Notes under the pieces: generated by a model
What the model saw: the letters and a program-made list of their open reading frames with translations, nothing else
The model's database searches: none
Told to the model about the DNA's origin: nothing
Position numbers and translations under genes: made by a program
Shown: piece by piece, positions 26,901 to 38,817 of the stretch
How positions within the stretch are numbered: position 1 is the first letter of the stretch
Layout: each line of letters opens with the position of its first letter
NCBI GenBank assembly: GCA_963277665.1
Contig: OY728121.1
Location: 957,254,097 to 957,318,096, forward strand
Reading direction: 5' to 3'
DNA: 64,000 nucleotides
From: Viscum album
Taxonomy: Eukaryota > Streptophyta > Magnoliopsida > Santalales > Viscaceae

Positions 26901-29900
26901 GGTGGCTAGGATAATTTGAAAATACCTCAATCCTCGTATCCCAGTTTTGCTGTTTAGTTTAATATATTTTCATAATATATAAGGAATTGGGTACTAGAAT
27001 ATTAACAAGTTTAGTTGTCTTGGGAAATCATATATAAATTGTAATATGAAAAAAAAATGAATAATATAAAATAAAAAATGTTTTCTATTTGATAACTCCA
27101 TTATTTCCCCTTATCCATTCCCTATATATCAATCATAAATTATTCAAGCCATCCTGCTGAATATAAAACATAAAGAATGTGAGGGCTCAAATTCATAGTA
27201 AAGGAATGTGTATAGAAGAAGATATCGATAAATAAAGAATTATATGTATGGATATTTTAATAACTAAAACAAATTTTAATTATTAAATAACTTGATCATA
27301 ATATGGAAGAAATAAATAAAGATAAAATAATGCCATATAAAAAATTCACATTATCTTTAATATTATATATATATTCTAACCAAAATAATAACCACTTGTA
27401 ATATAAGTAGTTTAATTAATATAATGGAGTTCATAATGTCGAACAAATGAAATATATCATCAAGGAATTGTGTGATGAAATATAAATAAATAGGTAAGTC
27501 CTGGGCTAATATCCAATCTATTTTGTCTCATAAGATAAACTAATGATTAAACATGATATAATGGGCCTCATACAAAAAATAATATGTTCAATGAATTCCA
27601 CATAAGAATGGGTTGAAAAAATTTCAATATAAACATTCATATTGAAAATCTATAGTATGAAATGTCAATTCTTTCCATAATAAATAAACATAGTAATAAA
27701 CCATCTAGAGTAATATGGTAATAAAATTTTACATCTTTACTATAACTAGCCAATTCTATACATATAAATAATAATTATGATATCAATATAGAAATTACCT
27801 TTTTTATTGTTATATTAATAAAAGCTTTATAATAATAGTGAATATAAATACTTGAAAATGTTATTAAAATCATTTTTAGGAACATAACATTTTTTAAATT
27901 AAATAAAAAATTAATACTAAAATTTTAAAAAATATTTTGAAAACAATTTTAATTGAAAATAACATCTGAATCATATAAATGAGTATTTAATAAATTTATT
28001 TTTAATGATATAGGGAAATTCTATTTCGGTCCTACATGTTAAAACAAAGATTCCATTAATATTTTCAGTTAATTAAAATGATACTTATTTGAAAAAAGGT
28101 AGGAGGAATACATTAATTTATTTTAAAAAAGTAAAGAATGGGTAAAAATTTATTTAATAAATAATATTTATGTTGTTAAAAAAATTGGATACTTTTTTAG
28201 ACAACACGGTTATGGAAAAAATATGTTTTTCAATAGAAGAGTGAAATAAAATCATATTTGCTTAAAATATTTTCTTTATCGTTTTATAAACCAAAGAGTG
28301 AAAAATAACATTACTACTTTAGAAAGTTTGTTAATATCCACAAGAGATGAAATTAAATTTATTTTAATATATAAGTATATGATAATTCCCCAAATGGAGA
28401 TTTGAACATAAACAATCTAGAATAATAATGAGAATGTTAAGTAAACCATTACTACTTTGGAAACGTTTTAATCACAATCCACATGAAATGGATAGAATCA
28501 AATTAAACTTTAAATAACATGATTATAAATAAATTCATGATATAACTGCTAAATGGTTTTGTTTATACAACACATAATGGAATTAGTGATGAATATATAA
28601 TATGTATCTTTGATGTCGAAGTGAGATGAGAAACCATTTCCTCATGTTTAAATTCCATCATATGTGTCTGAAATTATATTATAATAAATAGAGGGCTTTT
28701 ATAAATATATTTTATAACCATAATATCACATCTCATTCCATATGGGATTTACATTTAGATTTTATCAACTTTTTGTTAACAATTCTTTGTTAAAATCAAT
28801 ATTTTTGGAATTAATTGATTTCTTTTTCATGTATGTTTCTGTTTAGTTTTTTGGTACTATTAATTTGATCATAGTTAGATCATATCCAAAATTTGAACCA
28901 CGATATAAATAAAATATATATTTATTGTACATGTATTTTCTGTAATATATAAATTTTATAGATATAAAATGGATTACCCCATACATGGAGACGGTATGCC
29001 ACATGTACGGATGAACGTTGTTTACATTTTTCTCAAATGATGGAACAAAAGGAAATTTAATATTGAATAACCATTAAAGAATAATTTATATTTCATATAT
29101 ATCATTTTAATTAATAAAATACATCCTTATTACCGTTCATGTATAAAATAAAAATAAAAACATTTCACATCGTACGTGGAGGTGGTAGTCCACACATATA
29201 CCCGAACAACATTTTTGTTTTCCAATGGAATGTATTTTGTAAATTTATAAGTGATATTTTATTTTAAAATACATGGTTAGATTATAATTATTAGATATAT
29301 TAATTAAATTTATCCTTAATACCTCACATGTATTGTTTTAGTAAAAAATTAATCACATTGCTTCGTTAGACGGTAGTCTGCCGTACACATAAGGGACATC
29401 ATCATATCTCTAATATAATGGAAATTAAAGAAGGTATATGTGACCTTATAATTTATAGGAATTAATAATGAAATTAATATAATATAAATATGATAAATAC
29501 ATTATTATATCTATATTATAATTGTGGTTATGGGAAGAAAACTACATTGGTTCTTGAGTTAGTAGTCCACCTTAAACATGATTGACAGTTTAATTTCCCA
29601 ATTTATTTAAGTGAAGATAGATATAAGTTATTCAATTGATTTATTTACTTATCATTATAAGTGATAGAATTTAATTTTATTATTATTTTATATTTTGTTA
29701 TTATTATGAGGAGTTTTAAGAAGAAGTCAAATATAAAATCATACTAAAAAACTTTACATCTTCTTTAAGAAACATTTTTAGGATTAACCAAGAGCCTTCC
29801 TAGATAGGTTTTGTAATCTATACAAGGAATATATGAAATGGTGATGGATTTAAGGGATATATTTGGGATTTTATTTTCCAGACCAATGGTTTTAGAAGTA

Positions 29901-31062
29901 TGAAGTGGGGATGATAGGGGGTGACCTTTAATAATTTGGGTATAGGATATACTTGGAATTCTTAGAAAAAATTAACTATGAAATCATTTTTATCATTTTA
30001 AAATATTTAAAAAATGGGTTATTGTTTAAACATATAGGTATTAATCTTGTAATATATCAATAAAATTGGTGTTGGAAAGGTAGGTAGGTCATTTAAACCC
30101 ATACCTTGACAGTTTAGCCTGTGGGAAACCCATTTTAACCATAACTCTGATAATTAATTTCTAATGTTTTCACTATTAATTATTCTAAAAAAAATTAAAT
30201 TATTTGATAATATAAATTAATATAATCAAATATATGGAATAAGTTTTTCAAAATGTAATTTACATATTTCATAGAAATAAATTTAAAATTAATCCCATCG
30301 AATTGATGGAAAACCCAATTTTCTAGAGAGAACAAATCAAGGGTTTAAAAAGCCATTACAATAGAAATTATTATGAGATTGATTTGAATGATCTAAATTA
30401 GTTAAATTTTAATAAAATTTAAATTTTATAACTTTAAAAATAAATTAAAATTTAATTTTTCCGTATAAATAAATTAAAAGAAATTGAATTTTGGAATAAA
30501 AATCATTATTTTTCAGTACTCATTGAAAATCATAATTTTCATAAAATTCTCAAAAATTTACCCAAATATAATTTATAAATTTAGATTAAAAATTTATATT
30601 TATTTTTCCAAATAAATACTCCAAAATTTCAAAAAATAATTCTAAATTATTTTTCAAAGTGAGACTAAATAACTTTTTAGAAAAAAAATCAAATTTTCAG
30701 AAGAAAAAAAAAATTTATTTTAAAATTTTATTATATTATTTATAATTATTAGATGGAAATTTATTTAATTTTATATATGTGTAAAAAATATAATTTCCAT
30801 AATTTATAAAGTACTATTCATACTCTATAACATAATGGGTAGTTTATAATAGTCAAATTTAAATAATTATATTGTAATGGAGTATCACATTTCCTTTAAA
30901 CATGACTTTGTGTGCATCAAAATCAATTTAAGATGATGAATTTATTTAAAAATAAATATATTTTATAGTCTGGTGGAGTTACATTATCTTCTAATCTTGG
31001 TGTTTTGTGTTATATATTCCATCTAAAATGATGATCCTATTTTAAAATATTGGGGTGCTATA
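26900..31062 (-). repeat. Third long LTR of the LARD-like superfamily
   Basis: It shares with 10,674-15,706 and 16,951-21,432 the four-copy module (28,975-29,595), blocks near 28,430-28,560 (like 12,640-12,760), and the end block ttttaaaatattggggtgct at 31,043-31,062. It lacks the ~55-bp array and is more diverged. The left end is uncertain by about 60 bases. It is followed on the right by interior-like sequence, so it reads as the 3' LTR of a truncated minus-strand element. Confidence 0.55.
28975..29595 (-). repeat. Four-copy ~190-bp LTR module (third LTR)
   Basis: Cores lie near 28,980-29,025, 29,168-29,212, 29,353-29,400 and 29,548-29,590. The second reads gtggaggtggtagtccacac. Spacing of 185-195 bases is kept although the surrounding LTR has diverged strongly, which points to an older origin than either element. 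Confidence 0.65.
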
Positions 31063-32834
31063 ATATCCCTCATTAAATAAATTACTCTATCATAATTTAA
31101 TTCAAATCTCAAAAATCTAGAATTTGACATTCTAAAATACGATTATTGAAATTACACATTTTAACAAGGGTTAATAAAATAAACCCTTGATAAAAGAGGA
31201 AGAGAAACATAAAATTCCTCTGAGAAAACATACTATGTTTCAAAATATGACAACATTGGTTGAAAGTAAATCTACTGAAATGTAAGAAAATAAAAACACA
31301 TAAGGATTAATAGAGATTGATAGAGATCATTGATCCTAATAAAGTGATTGATTAAGAGAATTTTATCAACCAAAAATCCAAAAACTACATGATTTAAATG
31401 ATGGTAATATGATATTATTTTAATTTTATATCTATTTCCTAATGTTGATAGATTCTTCTACGATCTAGAGTATAAAAATTTAGAAATATATTCACATTCT
31501 ATCTTATTATTTCATAGAATTAATTTATTGTTTTAGTAATGCTTCGATCACTTTCCACTACATTTATTCATAGAAGAAATGAATATCATAGATCAATTTT
31601 TTATGATTGATGCACTAAGATTAACATTTAATAGTTGATAAGATGAATTGAAGAGTGACATGTCCTTCTATATATATTAATCTATAAACCTCAATAGATG
31701 AATCCAAAGTTTAACTTAATCCATTAAAACAGTATTTTTCTGTAAATTGTATTGAGGTAATAAATAGATTATTAACCAAAACATCATGTAGACCAATGGT
31801 AAGTGCATCACCCATATCACTCTTCAGTTGTTGGTACAGGCTCTGAAACACTGTCAGAAGTGATAGGTTGTCCCCCAATATATAAGTCCACCATTTTCGA
31901 AAACCATATTAATATAATTACTATAATTTTACCAAATTTTATTATCTGAAAACTACATCAACTTCAATGACTAGATAATACATAAAGGATAGAAATACCT
32001 TTGGAAAACATCTTTATCATTATTATCGCATCATTGGGATTATATTAAGTGTTATCCTCTCTTAATCATTTGTTTTCAAAGATGTTCAACATTCTAATGA
32101 ATTAATTTTCTTGGACATCTGTACCATTCAAAATATTCTCTCAATTAAATAATGAAATATTACTTCAGTACAGTCCTTAATAATTTCATATTTATTATAA
32201 TTATTTTATAATTGATAAAAATACTCCTACAAAAAAATTTATTAATCCAAACATAATATAATTAACCCTTCCACATTTTATATAGAAATAAAATAACCTT
32301 GACCTTTAACCATATGCTTATTTTGAGGTATATTCGATTTAATGTTTGGTAATTCATTTATATATGGACCTATAGCCCTATAGTGGAAGCATTACACACT
32401 GTATGACTATTTATTTCTGTAAAAATCATAGGATCAATGGTATTTTTCTTCCCACATATATAAAACTCGTTTTCATTTTATGTATGTACCCAGGTGTTCC
32501 TTTTTTCCCTTATCCGTTTCTTGTTATTCTTTCCTCTTATTATGTTTTTCCCATAGAATCAATAATACATGGAGAATTATTTCCCTACTTTGATAGCACA
32601 TGATATTATGTTCTTATGTATAGAAAAGGTTTGGGCGAATAGTTCCCATCAAATTATTTTCATAATCCCACTAAAGAAGAAGTCAATATTACCCTTTACA
32701 TTATGTATGTAGTCCACAATATGCCTTTATAACCATGTAATGTATTTTTTTTAGTTGGAAACATTTTCATATTCCTTTTTTCCTAGACACATGAATTTTC
32801 TCTCCTTAATTGTTCATTTCTCACGAGTATAATG
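31063..32834 (-). other. Interior-like sequence beside the third LTR
   Basis: Bases 31,150-31,290 resemble 15,780-15,935 in order (gataaaagaggaag / gataagagagcaa, then gacaacattggttgaaag / gggacataggttggaag). This is therefore probably the 3' interior of a relative of the LARD-like element, cut off where the plus-strand element begins at 32,835. The rest to 32,834 has no recognised content; the 66-codon frame at 32,403-32,603 has no motif. Confidence 0.4.
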
Positions 32835-34559
32835 TGTAAAGACCTAGTTTTTTAATTATTAGACTTTGAAATATATCTATATATATATATCTAGAGCTAA
32901 TAAATGAGATGAAATACGATTTTGAGGCCTAGTGTTCCTGAAACTAATTTTATAAAAAAATTTAAAAGAATTTATATTTCACAGGCATAACTACTTAAAG
33001 AAAATGGGATAACTCTTGAATGGTTGGCCATATCCAAAATCAAAGACAATAGTTTAGAATGAAACATGTTTTTTACTATCGGTGGGACATAAAATTATTA
33101 TTTTGGGATGTTTGGACCCTCACTCATCAGTAGTACATTTAAGATTACTAATTAGTTTATTAATTTAGTATATTAATTCATTTTTTACTGAAATAAAATT
33201 TTATAAATATATTAGAATGGAAAACATTTCCAAAGATAGCCTCTTAATTTCATAAATTTCTAGCAAGTGGTATCTTCCTCCTTCCATTATAGAATCACAA
33301 CAAATGATGTTGGAACTCTGGAACAGATTGGATCAGATCAGGACACTTCGAACACAATAGCTCCTTCCAAATCATTGGCATGCCCATTTTTCATCAGTAA
33401 TCAATCCTAAATTGATATTGGGATCGTAAATTGACATTTTTAGACCATTGATCAAATTTATTGAGTAGATATTTCCTTTTTATTTGATCTATATCCTTTT
33501 ACATGTTTTTCATGTTCCCAAGTACATAAATTTATTTGTTTTCTAATTGTTTTTAATCTAGAATCCACATTCTTGATCAATTATCCATGAAAACTTTCCC
33601 TTGGTCAATTATCCTTTGGTTTTGTGCTTTTCTCCCCAATATTCTTGGCATTATTCACCGGTTAGATCCTCGCAGTCCTGGTTTGTCATTATCGGGAGGT
33701 ATAGAGATCTATTGGACCCCCAGATTTATAACGGATGGACAAAAAAATAGTTTAATGAATTGAGCATAGATACGGTGTCATTTTGAGGCAAGGATGATCA
33801 ATTTAGAGACTATTACTAACGATATTAATGAACTGATGTGTGGCATGGTGTAGAATGGATGGTGAAACACCTATAGTCAATCAGAGGTTGTTTTCTACTG
33901 ATTGATATCCACAATCCACAATCAACGACCAAATCTAATGATTCAGAAAATATTCAAGGAGAGATTTGAAGAAACAAGACCCGATTTGAGGTGAGAAGAC
34001 CAGATCTACCTTTCTTTCTCAATCTTGACTTCTTAACGTGTTCAAAAAAGAACACATGGTTTGTATTATTTCAGTGGTGGAAAATAGTGTTTTGGAAACC
34101 CATACAGATTGAATTTAATATACATCACTAACACAGCATGTACCACCTTCCCGTATGAGAATGTCATGTGACATATCACACATATAGGTATAAAACCATG
34201 TGCTTTGGTAAACATACACAAAATGTATCCACAAATCTAGTCCTCGTTAGACGAGAAACATATGTTAGTCCAACTACATGACATGTACTACTATAAAAAT
34301 AATAAAACATGGGTTAGCTAGGGTCACAACTGTTCTGCGAAGTGGGGCCACACATTTTGTGGCTTCCCTGCACCCCTTTATTCCTTTTAGGAAACTTCCA
34401 TGCTCTATAAAATCATCATTTAAACCTGAATTTAGGACCATAGCATCTTAACCTAAGTATTATTCTACATAAAACGTGATTGTGTCCATATCCGTGTCAT
34501 TAGGGATATGATCTGGAGAATTCCAGGCGTGGAACCATCCGAAGTGGTGCCAAAATATT

Positions 34560-34766
34560 GATAGTGATCTGGCAGGATCACCAGAGTCATACTCTCAAGT
34601 AGAACCTTCTAGATAGGATGAGAATGCATACTTGATGAATTCTAGAGTATAACCCTACAGATGAGCTGGGAAGGGTCCCCAACAAAATCTCATGTGTAAC
34701 ACTCTAATTGGGGTAGGCATGGGTCCTTGACATTCCATGTGGAACATTCCTACATGGTAGGTCATG
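34560..34766 (+). repeat. 46-48-bp tandem array, left half
   Basis: Units of 45-48 bases of the type gtccttgacattccatgtgg + aacattcctacatgg... follow one another to 34,766. The array resumes at 45,100-45,230 after the inserted element, with 46-base units starting gtcatcaatg and atcctcgacc. Unit boundaries at ...atgg/gtc are kept through the insertion site. Confidence 0.65.
34762..34766. repeat. Target site duplication TCATG (left)
   Basis: TCATG at 34,762-34,766 is repeated exactly at 45,100-45,104, directly outside the two LTR ends. Five bases is the usual length for LTR elements. Removing element plus one copy restores the phase of the 46-bp array. Confidence 0.8.
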
Positions 34767-36085
34767 TATTACAACCCTGCCTTTATTACAAACTTAAACA
34801 TGATTTATTACATAAATCATAACCTGATACAACAAAGAAGATCGAGAGTTTTAGTGTATTTGGGGCTTATGATCATTACATAAAAACTTAAAACATGAAA
34901 TACAACATATTTATTGAAATCTTCCTTTACATGACCACTACATTCCCTCGTACTTATCATTGCATTGGATAACCTGAGGATATGCAAAAGAAAAGGGTGA
35001 GCTATAAAGACCAGTAAGGGAATACAAATTGAATAACATGAGGAGTACAATATATGTTAGAAAATAGGAATATCAATAGATCCCAAGAGAAACATGAACA
35101 TAAAGGCATGATAAAGCATGATAATCATAACATGGAAATGTGGCGACAACACTTAACATGGAATTAGCATGAGCCAAGTCTCATTGCACATAGATCATGA
35201 GTAAATCCTCATTGCACATGAAACATGAGTAAACCCTCATTGCACTTGCATTAGCATGAGTCAACACTCATTTCACATGATGTATCATGATACTATACTT
35301 TACCCAATTCATTGGAGCGCTATAAGGGCACACCCTTCTTAAACATTTCATTTCATGCATAAGTGTGCCACATGGATCATAAAACATGGATTCATAAAAC
35401 ATATTAATTTATTCCATGATAAAGTAATGTGGAATTCATACATGAAACTTTATAATCAATAAGTAAATGTTCATAAAGGTGAATTCATTTGATGGAGAAA
35501 TGGGCATGGTATTCACTACACAATGGCATTGGCTTAGAAAATCTGTGTAATTTCGGCAGCGTAACTACGTGACATAAGAATTCATAAAAAAGGTTCATGA
35601 GAGAGAAAGGGGTTCCTCATAATATCTAAATGTAATGGAAATTAAGTAGGTATTATAGATACATGTCCCAACAATTTTAATGGAATGTATATTCATGATA
35701 CAAAAGTATTTCTTGAATGTAAAAGAGGAGAGATAAGTTCCTTTTGGAATTTCGCCATAGTAACGAGTGTACATGGGAGGCATTTAATGAGAGAGAAATG
35801 GGTATCCCATAATTAAAACAATAAGAGGGAAGTATGGGGGAGGTGAAAAATCATACCCAAACATTGATAATTGAAATTAAAAGGGTGATACAACTTAATG
35901 AAAATTGACAAAAATGAGAATGGAAGAAAAAACCCTTACTTGGAAGTGTGCTTCCAAAGGCTAGAGAGAGGCTTGTGAGAGGCATCTTGGGAGCTTGGGG
36001 AACCTTGGGAGTATTCTAGAGAGAGTAGGTCAGAGGTTTGACGAACTCCAAGGGCATTGGGTGAGGAGGAAGTGGGAGTTTGGTT

Positions 36086-36096
36086 GGGTTTATATA
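36086..36096 (-). promoter_or_regulatory. TATA box in the 3' LTR
   Basis: The minus strand reads TATATAAACCC. The partner LTR has AATATAAACCC at 43,777-43,787. It lies about 1.3 kb from the LTR start, so U3 is about 1.3 kb and includes the LTR ORF. Confidence 0.6.
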
Positions 36097-36937
36097 GGAA
36101 AGGTGAGGGAATTCTTTATTATTTAGGTTTGGGTCCCTTTACATTAAATTAATCCCAACCACAAACCATACCATGGTATTTGCCCTTGGTTTTTGGAAAA
36201 GGTAAGAGGAAAAAAATATTTTATAAGGAAAAAGTCCGAAATTCTCAAAATAATAAGGTTTCTTATGAGGAGGTGAGTCACACTCCCATACAAATTAATT
36301 TAAAAAGACAAGGCGTTTAATAAGTCTTGAGGGGTCCATTAATGCTTTTAAAAGTAAGTCAAACAAACCCAAAATTACATTATTTTAATGGTAAAACATA
36401 TATTGGAAAAACATAATGATTTTAGTATTTTATTACATCACTATTGGGTCATTATGATTTCATAAAACACATTATATATTTAAACGGTATTTAATTTTTA
36501 CCCAAAAATTTGACTGTCTCAGAAAATTATGAAACATTCACCGTTGGATAATTTCGACGTCCTAATTCCAAAAATAACATTTAATTTATTTAAATTATTT
36601 TCTAAATATGCTAATTTTCACTTTTAAAATAAAAATCGACATTTATCGAAAATTCACGGGTTGTGACAAAAATGGCTTTCAAACCTTAATAAAAATTATA
36701 ATTGAATTCAAACAATTATATGATCATTTAAATATAATAAAATTAATCTAATAATAAAAATAATATTTTATTAAAATATTATTTAATTCAAAATTCCCTT
36801 AATTTAATAAAATAGATTTCTTAATTAAATAATAACTAAAAACACCATTTGTACTTTAAAAAATATTTACAATGTATCAATAATGAAAAGAAATTATATT
36901 CATTATTATATAAAAAATTATGTTAAAGAACACAGTT

Positions 36938-37264
36938 CTATCTATTAGTTACATAACCCCTTAAAACAGCTGCATAAGACCTGAGAGTAAGGTGTGTGAT
37001 GGTGACAGACTCTTGGGGTGGCTCGGATAACATCGCTCGAGTGGTAATCTCTATTAACTTCCAATTTTCCCATAGACGGTCCTGTTCGAGCTTGAAATGA
37101 TGAAGCTCAGCTTGGGATTGGCCAAGAGCGAAGGGCATGGATGCCACCTCTTTTCTGAGCTCTGTCAAATGGTCTTCGTATGGGGAAATTCTACTGGATG
37201 AGGCCATCGCTTCTTTTGTCTGAGTAAATTGGATTTGTAAAAGTTCTATATTTGTACTAATCAT
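36938..37264 (-). CDS. Unidentified 108-codon ORF in U3 of the 3' LTR
   Basis: The ATG at 37,264 opens a frame MISTNIELLQIQFTQTKEAM... ending at a TAG at 36,938. I do not recognise a family. The middle (about residues 25-75) is charged and rich in Leu, Glu, Lys and Gln in a heptad-like order (LRKEVASMPFALGQSQAELH), suggesting a coiled coil. The C-terminus is LRSYAAVLRGYVTNR. No signal peptide, membrane segment or zinc motif is seen. Base composition is clearly less AT-rich than the surrounding LTR, as expected for coding sequence. It lies about 190 bases after the pol stop, between PPT and the TATA box, so in the genomic RNA it would be a third ORF at the 3' end. The other LTR carries the same ORF with one stop. 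It could be an accessory protein, a captured host fragment or a gag-derived piece. Confidence 0.55.
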   Translation of the reverse strand: MISTNIELLQIQFTQTKEAMASSSRISPYEDHLTELRKEVASMPFALGQSQAELHHFKLEQDRLWENWKLIEITTRAMLSEPPQESVTITHLTLRSYAAVLRGYVTNR

Positions 37265-37410
37265 GTCATCATTGTTCAACGGCTATATTATCAATGGTCA
37301 AAATAATTATTATAAAACTAAATAAGTTGACATTTCATATAAACATAAAGAGACATTTAATTAGATCAAGAGGGATTTCCATTAATGAAACTTTGGTTCG
37401 TTACAATATT

Positions 37411-37422
37411 CCCCCCTTAAGA
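37411..37422 (-). promoter_or_regulatory. Polypurine tract
   Basis: The minus strand reads AAGGGGGGAATAT directly before the LTR start TGTAACG. This is the usual priming site for plus-strand DNA synthesis and marks the 3' end of the interior. Confidence 0.85.
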
Positions 37423-37454
37423 AATTTCGCCCTCGAAATTTTCCTTTTCCCACA

Positions 37455-37930
37455 CTATAATAGATGTGGGTAACTCAGCTTCATCATTTCCTCCAATTCC
37501 CAAGTCGCTTCTTCAAACTTGTTGTTTCTCCACAACACGTTGACAAGGGGCACTATCTTATTTTGTAGAACTTTTTCTCTACGATCCAAGATCTTCACTG
37601 GTTGCTGCACATAAGAAATATCATCTTCCAATTGTACCACCTTAGAAGAAAGTACATGTGAAGGGTCCGATATGTACTTCCATAAGAGGGATACATGAAA
37701 GACATCATGTACTTTGGCCATGGCAGGTGGAAGTGCTAGTCGATAGGCCACAACCCCAACACGATGAAGAATCTCGAAGGGGCCGATGTACCTTGGACTT
37801 AACTTCCATTTACTTCCAAACCTCATGTCCTTATTCCACGGAGATATGCGTAGAAACACCGTGTCTCCAAATTTAAACTCAAGGTCTCATCGACGATTAT
37901 CTGCATAACTCTTCTGTCGACTCTGGCTTC
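37455..37930 (-). pseudogene. Integrase C-terminus: GPF/Y block and chromodomain
   Basis: The open frame 37,859-37,455 begins in [14 protein letters not shown] and shows the GPF/Y block ([20 protein letters not shown], then [20 protein letters not shown]). A chromodomain follows at about residues 85-134 ([13 protein letters not shown], then [17 protein letters not shown]). The aromatic W of the chromodomain core is kept. The frame is upstream-extended to DLEFKFGD behind a TGA that looks like a mutated CGA arginine codon. It is in a different frame from the integrase core, so a frameshift lies near 37,940. The chromodomain would direct insertion to heterochromatin marks. Confidence 0.9.
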
Positions 37931-38071
37931 CATGATATACTGCTGAATTGTTTTCACCTTCTAGACCATTTCATCGACCATTTCTGGTCAAAGCAGCTTA
38001 CGTTCACCGACCTTATCCCAACATGCCGGTGTTCTGCACCTTTTCCCATATAGGGATTCATATGGTGCCAT

Positions 38072-38640
38072 TTAGATGCCCGAGTGGAAACTGTTATTAT
38101 AAGAGAACTCAACCATAAGAAGATGTTGATCCCATCCTCCTTTAAAGTCCATTGAGCATGCTCTCAACATGTCCTCAAGTGTTTGGATAGTCTGCTCGGA
38201 TTGGCCATCAGTTTGAGGATGATAGGCTGTACTGAAGTTCAGTTCAGTATTCAGAGCTTGTTGAAGACTCTTCCAAAACATAGAGGTGAATCTTGGATCT
38301 TGGTCAGACACAATAGATAGTGGTAATCCATGCATCCTTACCACTTCCCTGATATATATTTGTGCCAGTTGATCCAAAGAGAAATCCTCCCGAATTGCCA
38401 TGAAGTTTGCAGTCTTTGTATGACGATCCACAAAAACCCAGATTGCATTGTTGACATTGGATGTCCTCGGAAGTCCGATGACAATGTCCATGGTGATGTT
38501 CTCCCTTTTCCATTCTGGTATGGGCAATGGTTGCATCATCCCCTTAGACTTCTACCTCTCTGCCTTCACTTGGTGACAAACCAGACACTTTGATGTATAT
38601 TTAGCGATGTCCTTCTTCATATTATCCCACCAAATTTTTT
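38072..38640 (-). pseudogene. Integrase zinc finger and catalytic core
   Basis: The 155-codon open frame 38,539-38,072 holds the DDE core: D in TMDIVIGLPRT, D in SIVSDQDPRF, E in QTDGQSEQTIQTLEDMLR, with the last two about 35 residues apart. All three catalytic residues are present. Upstream of 38,539 the same frame reads the end of the H2C2 zinc finger (YTSKCLVCHQVKAE) behind one TAG; the two His positions are damaged by a shift at a run of eight A near 38,633-38,640. The frame stops at TAA 38,072, where a Gln codon is expected. Confidence 0.93.
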
Positions 38641-38817
38641 TTGAAGATCTCAATACATCTTTGTTTTCCCTAGGTGAATAGAGAAATTTGAACTATGTGT
38701 GTCATCCAAAAGTTCCTTCTTCAGCTCCGGACATGATAGAACACATAGTCTTTTCCCAAACCGCACAATTTCTACTTCATTAACATTAAACTCCGAGGAT
38801 TTTATCTTTTTGATAGC

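Larger units (their letters stand above)
32835..34766 (+). repeat. 5' LTR of the outer Ty3/gypsy element, first part
   Basis: It begins tgtaaagacctagttttttaattattagac, a form typical of plant gypsy LTR starts (quoted in pieces: tgtaaagacc, then tagttttttaattattag). It runs into the 46-bp array, where the Tekay-type element is inserted. Together with 45,105-46,850 the LTR is about 3.7 kb. The start could be 32,833 or 32,835. No 3' LTR is in the window to confirm it. Confidence 0.5.
34767..37405 (-). repeat. 3' LTR of the Tekay-type element
   Basis: Direct repeat of 42,458-45,099. The plus-strand right end reads ttcgttaca, i.e. the LTR starts TGTAACGAACC on the minus strand, next to the PPT. 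The left end reads tattacaaccctg, matching tttaacaaccctg of the other LTR. It contains an intact 108-codon ORF at 36,938-37,264 and a TATA box at 36,086-36,096. Cytosine-rich blocks near 35,920-36,090 correspond to the transcription start/R region. Confidence 0.93.

Noticed and set aside
26928..26945. PBS-like sequence (TGGGATACGAGG on minus) beside the third LTR
   Set aside because: Only 9 of 12 matches, and the interior of this copy seems to lie on the other side of the LTR, so it is probably chance.
13550..29595. Regularly spaced repeats taken as a CRISPR-like array
   Set aside because: The cores are diverged, about 190 bases apart, lie in LTRs of a plant retrotransposon, and no cas genes are present.
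34817..35050. LTR frames at 34,817-35,050, 35,595-35,783, 42,511-42,843 and 43,344-43,559
   Set aside because: Only partly open in the partner LTR, AT-rich and hydrophobic; unlike the U3 ORF they do not keep the same start and stop in both LTRs.
38304..38513. Second minus-strand frame overlapping the integrase
   Set aside because: Out-of-frame shadow of the DDE core.
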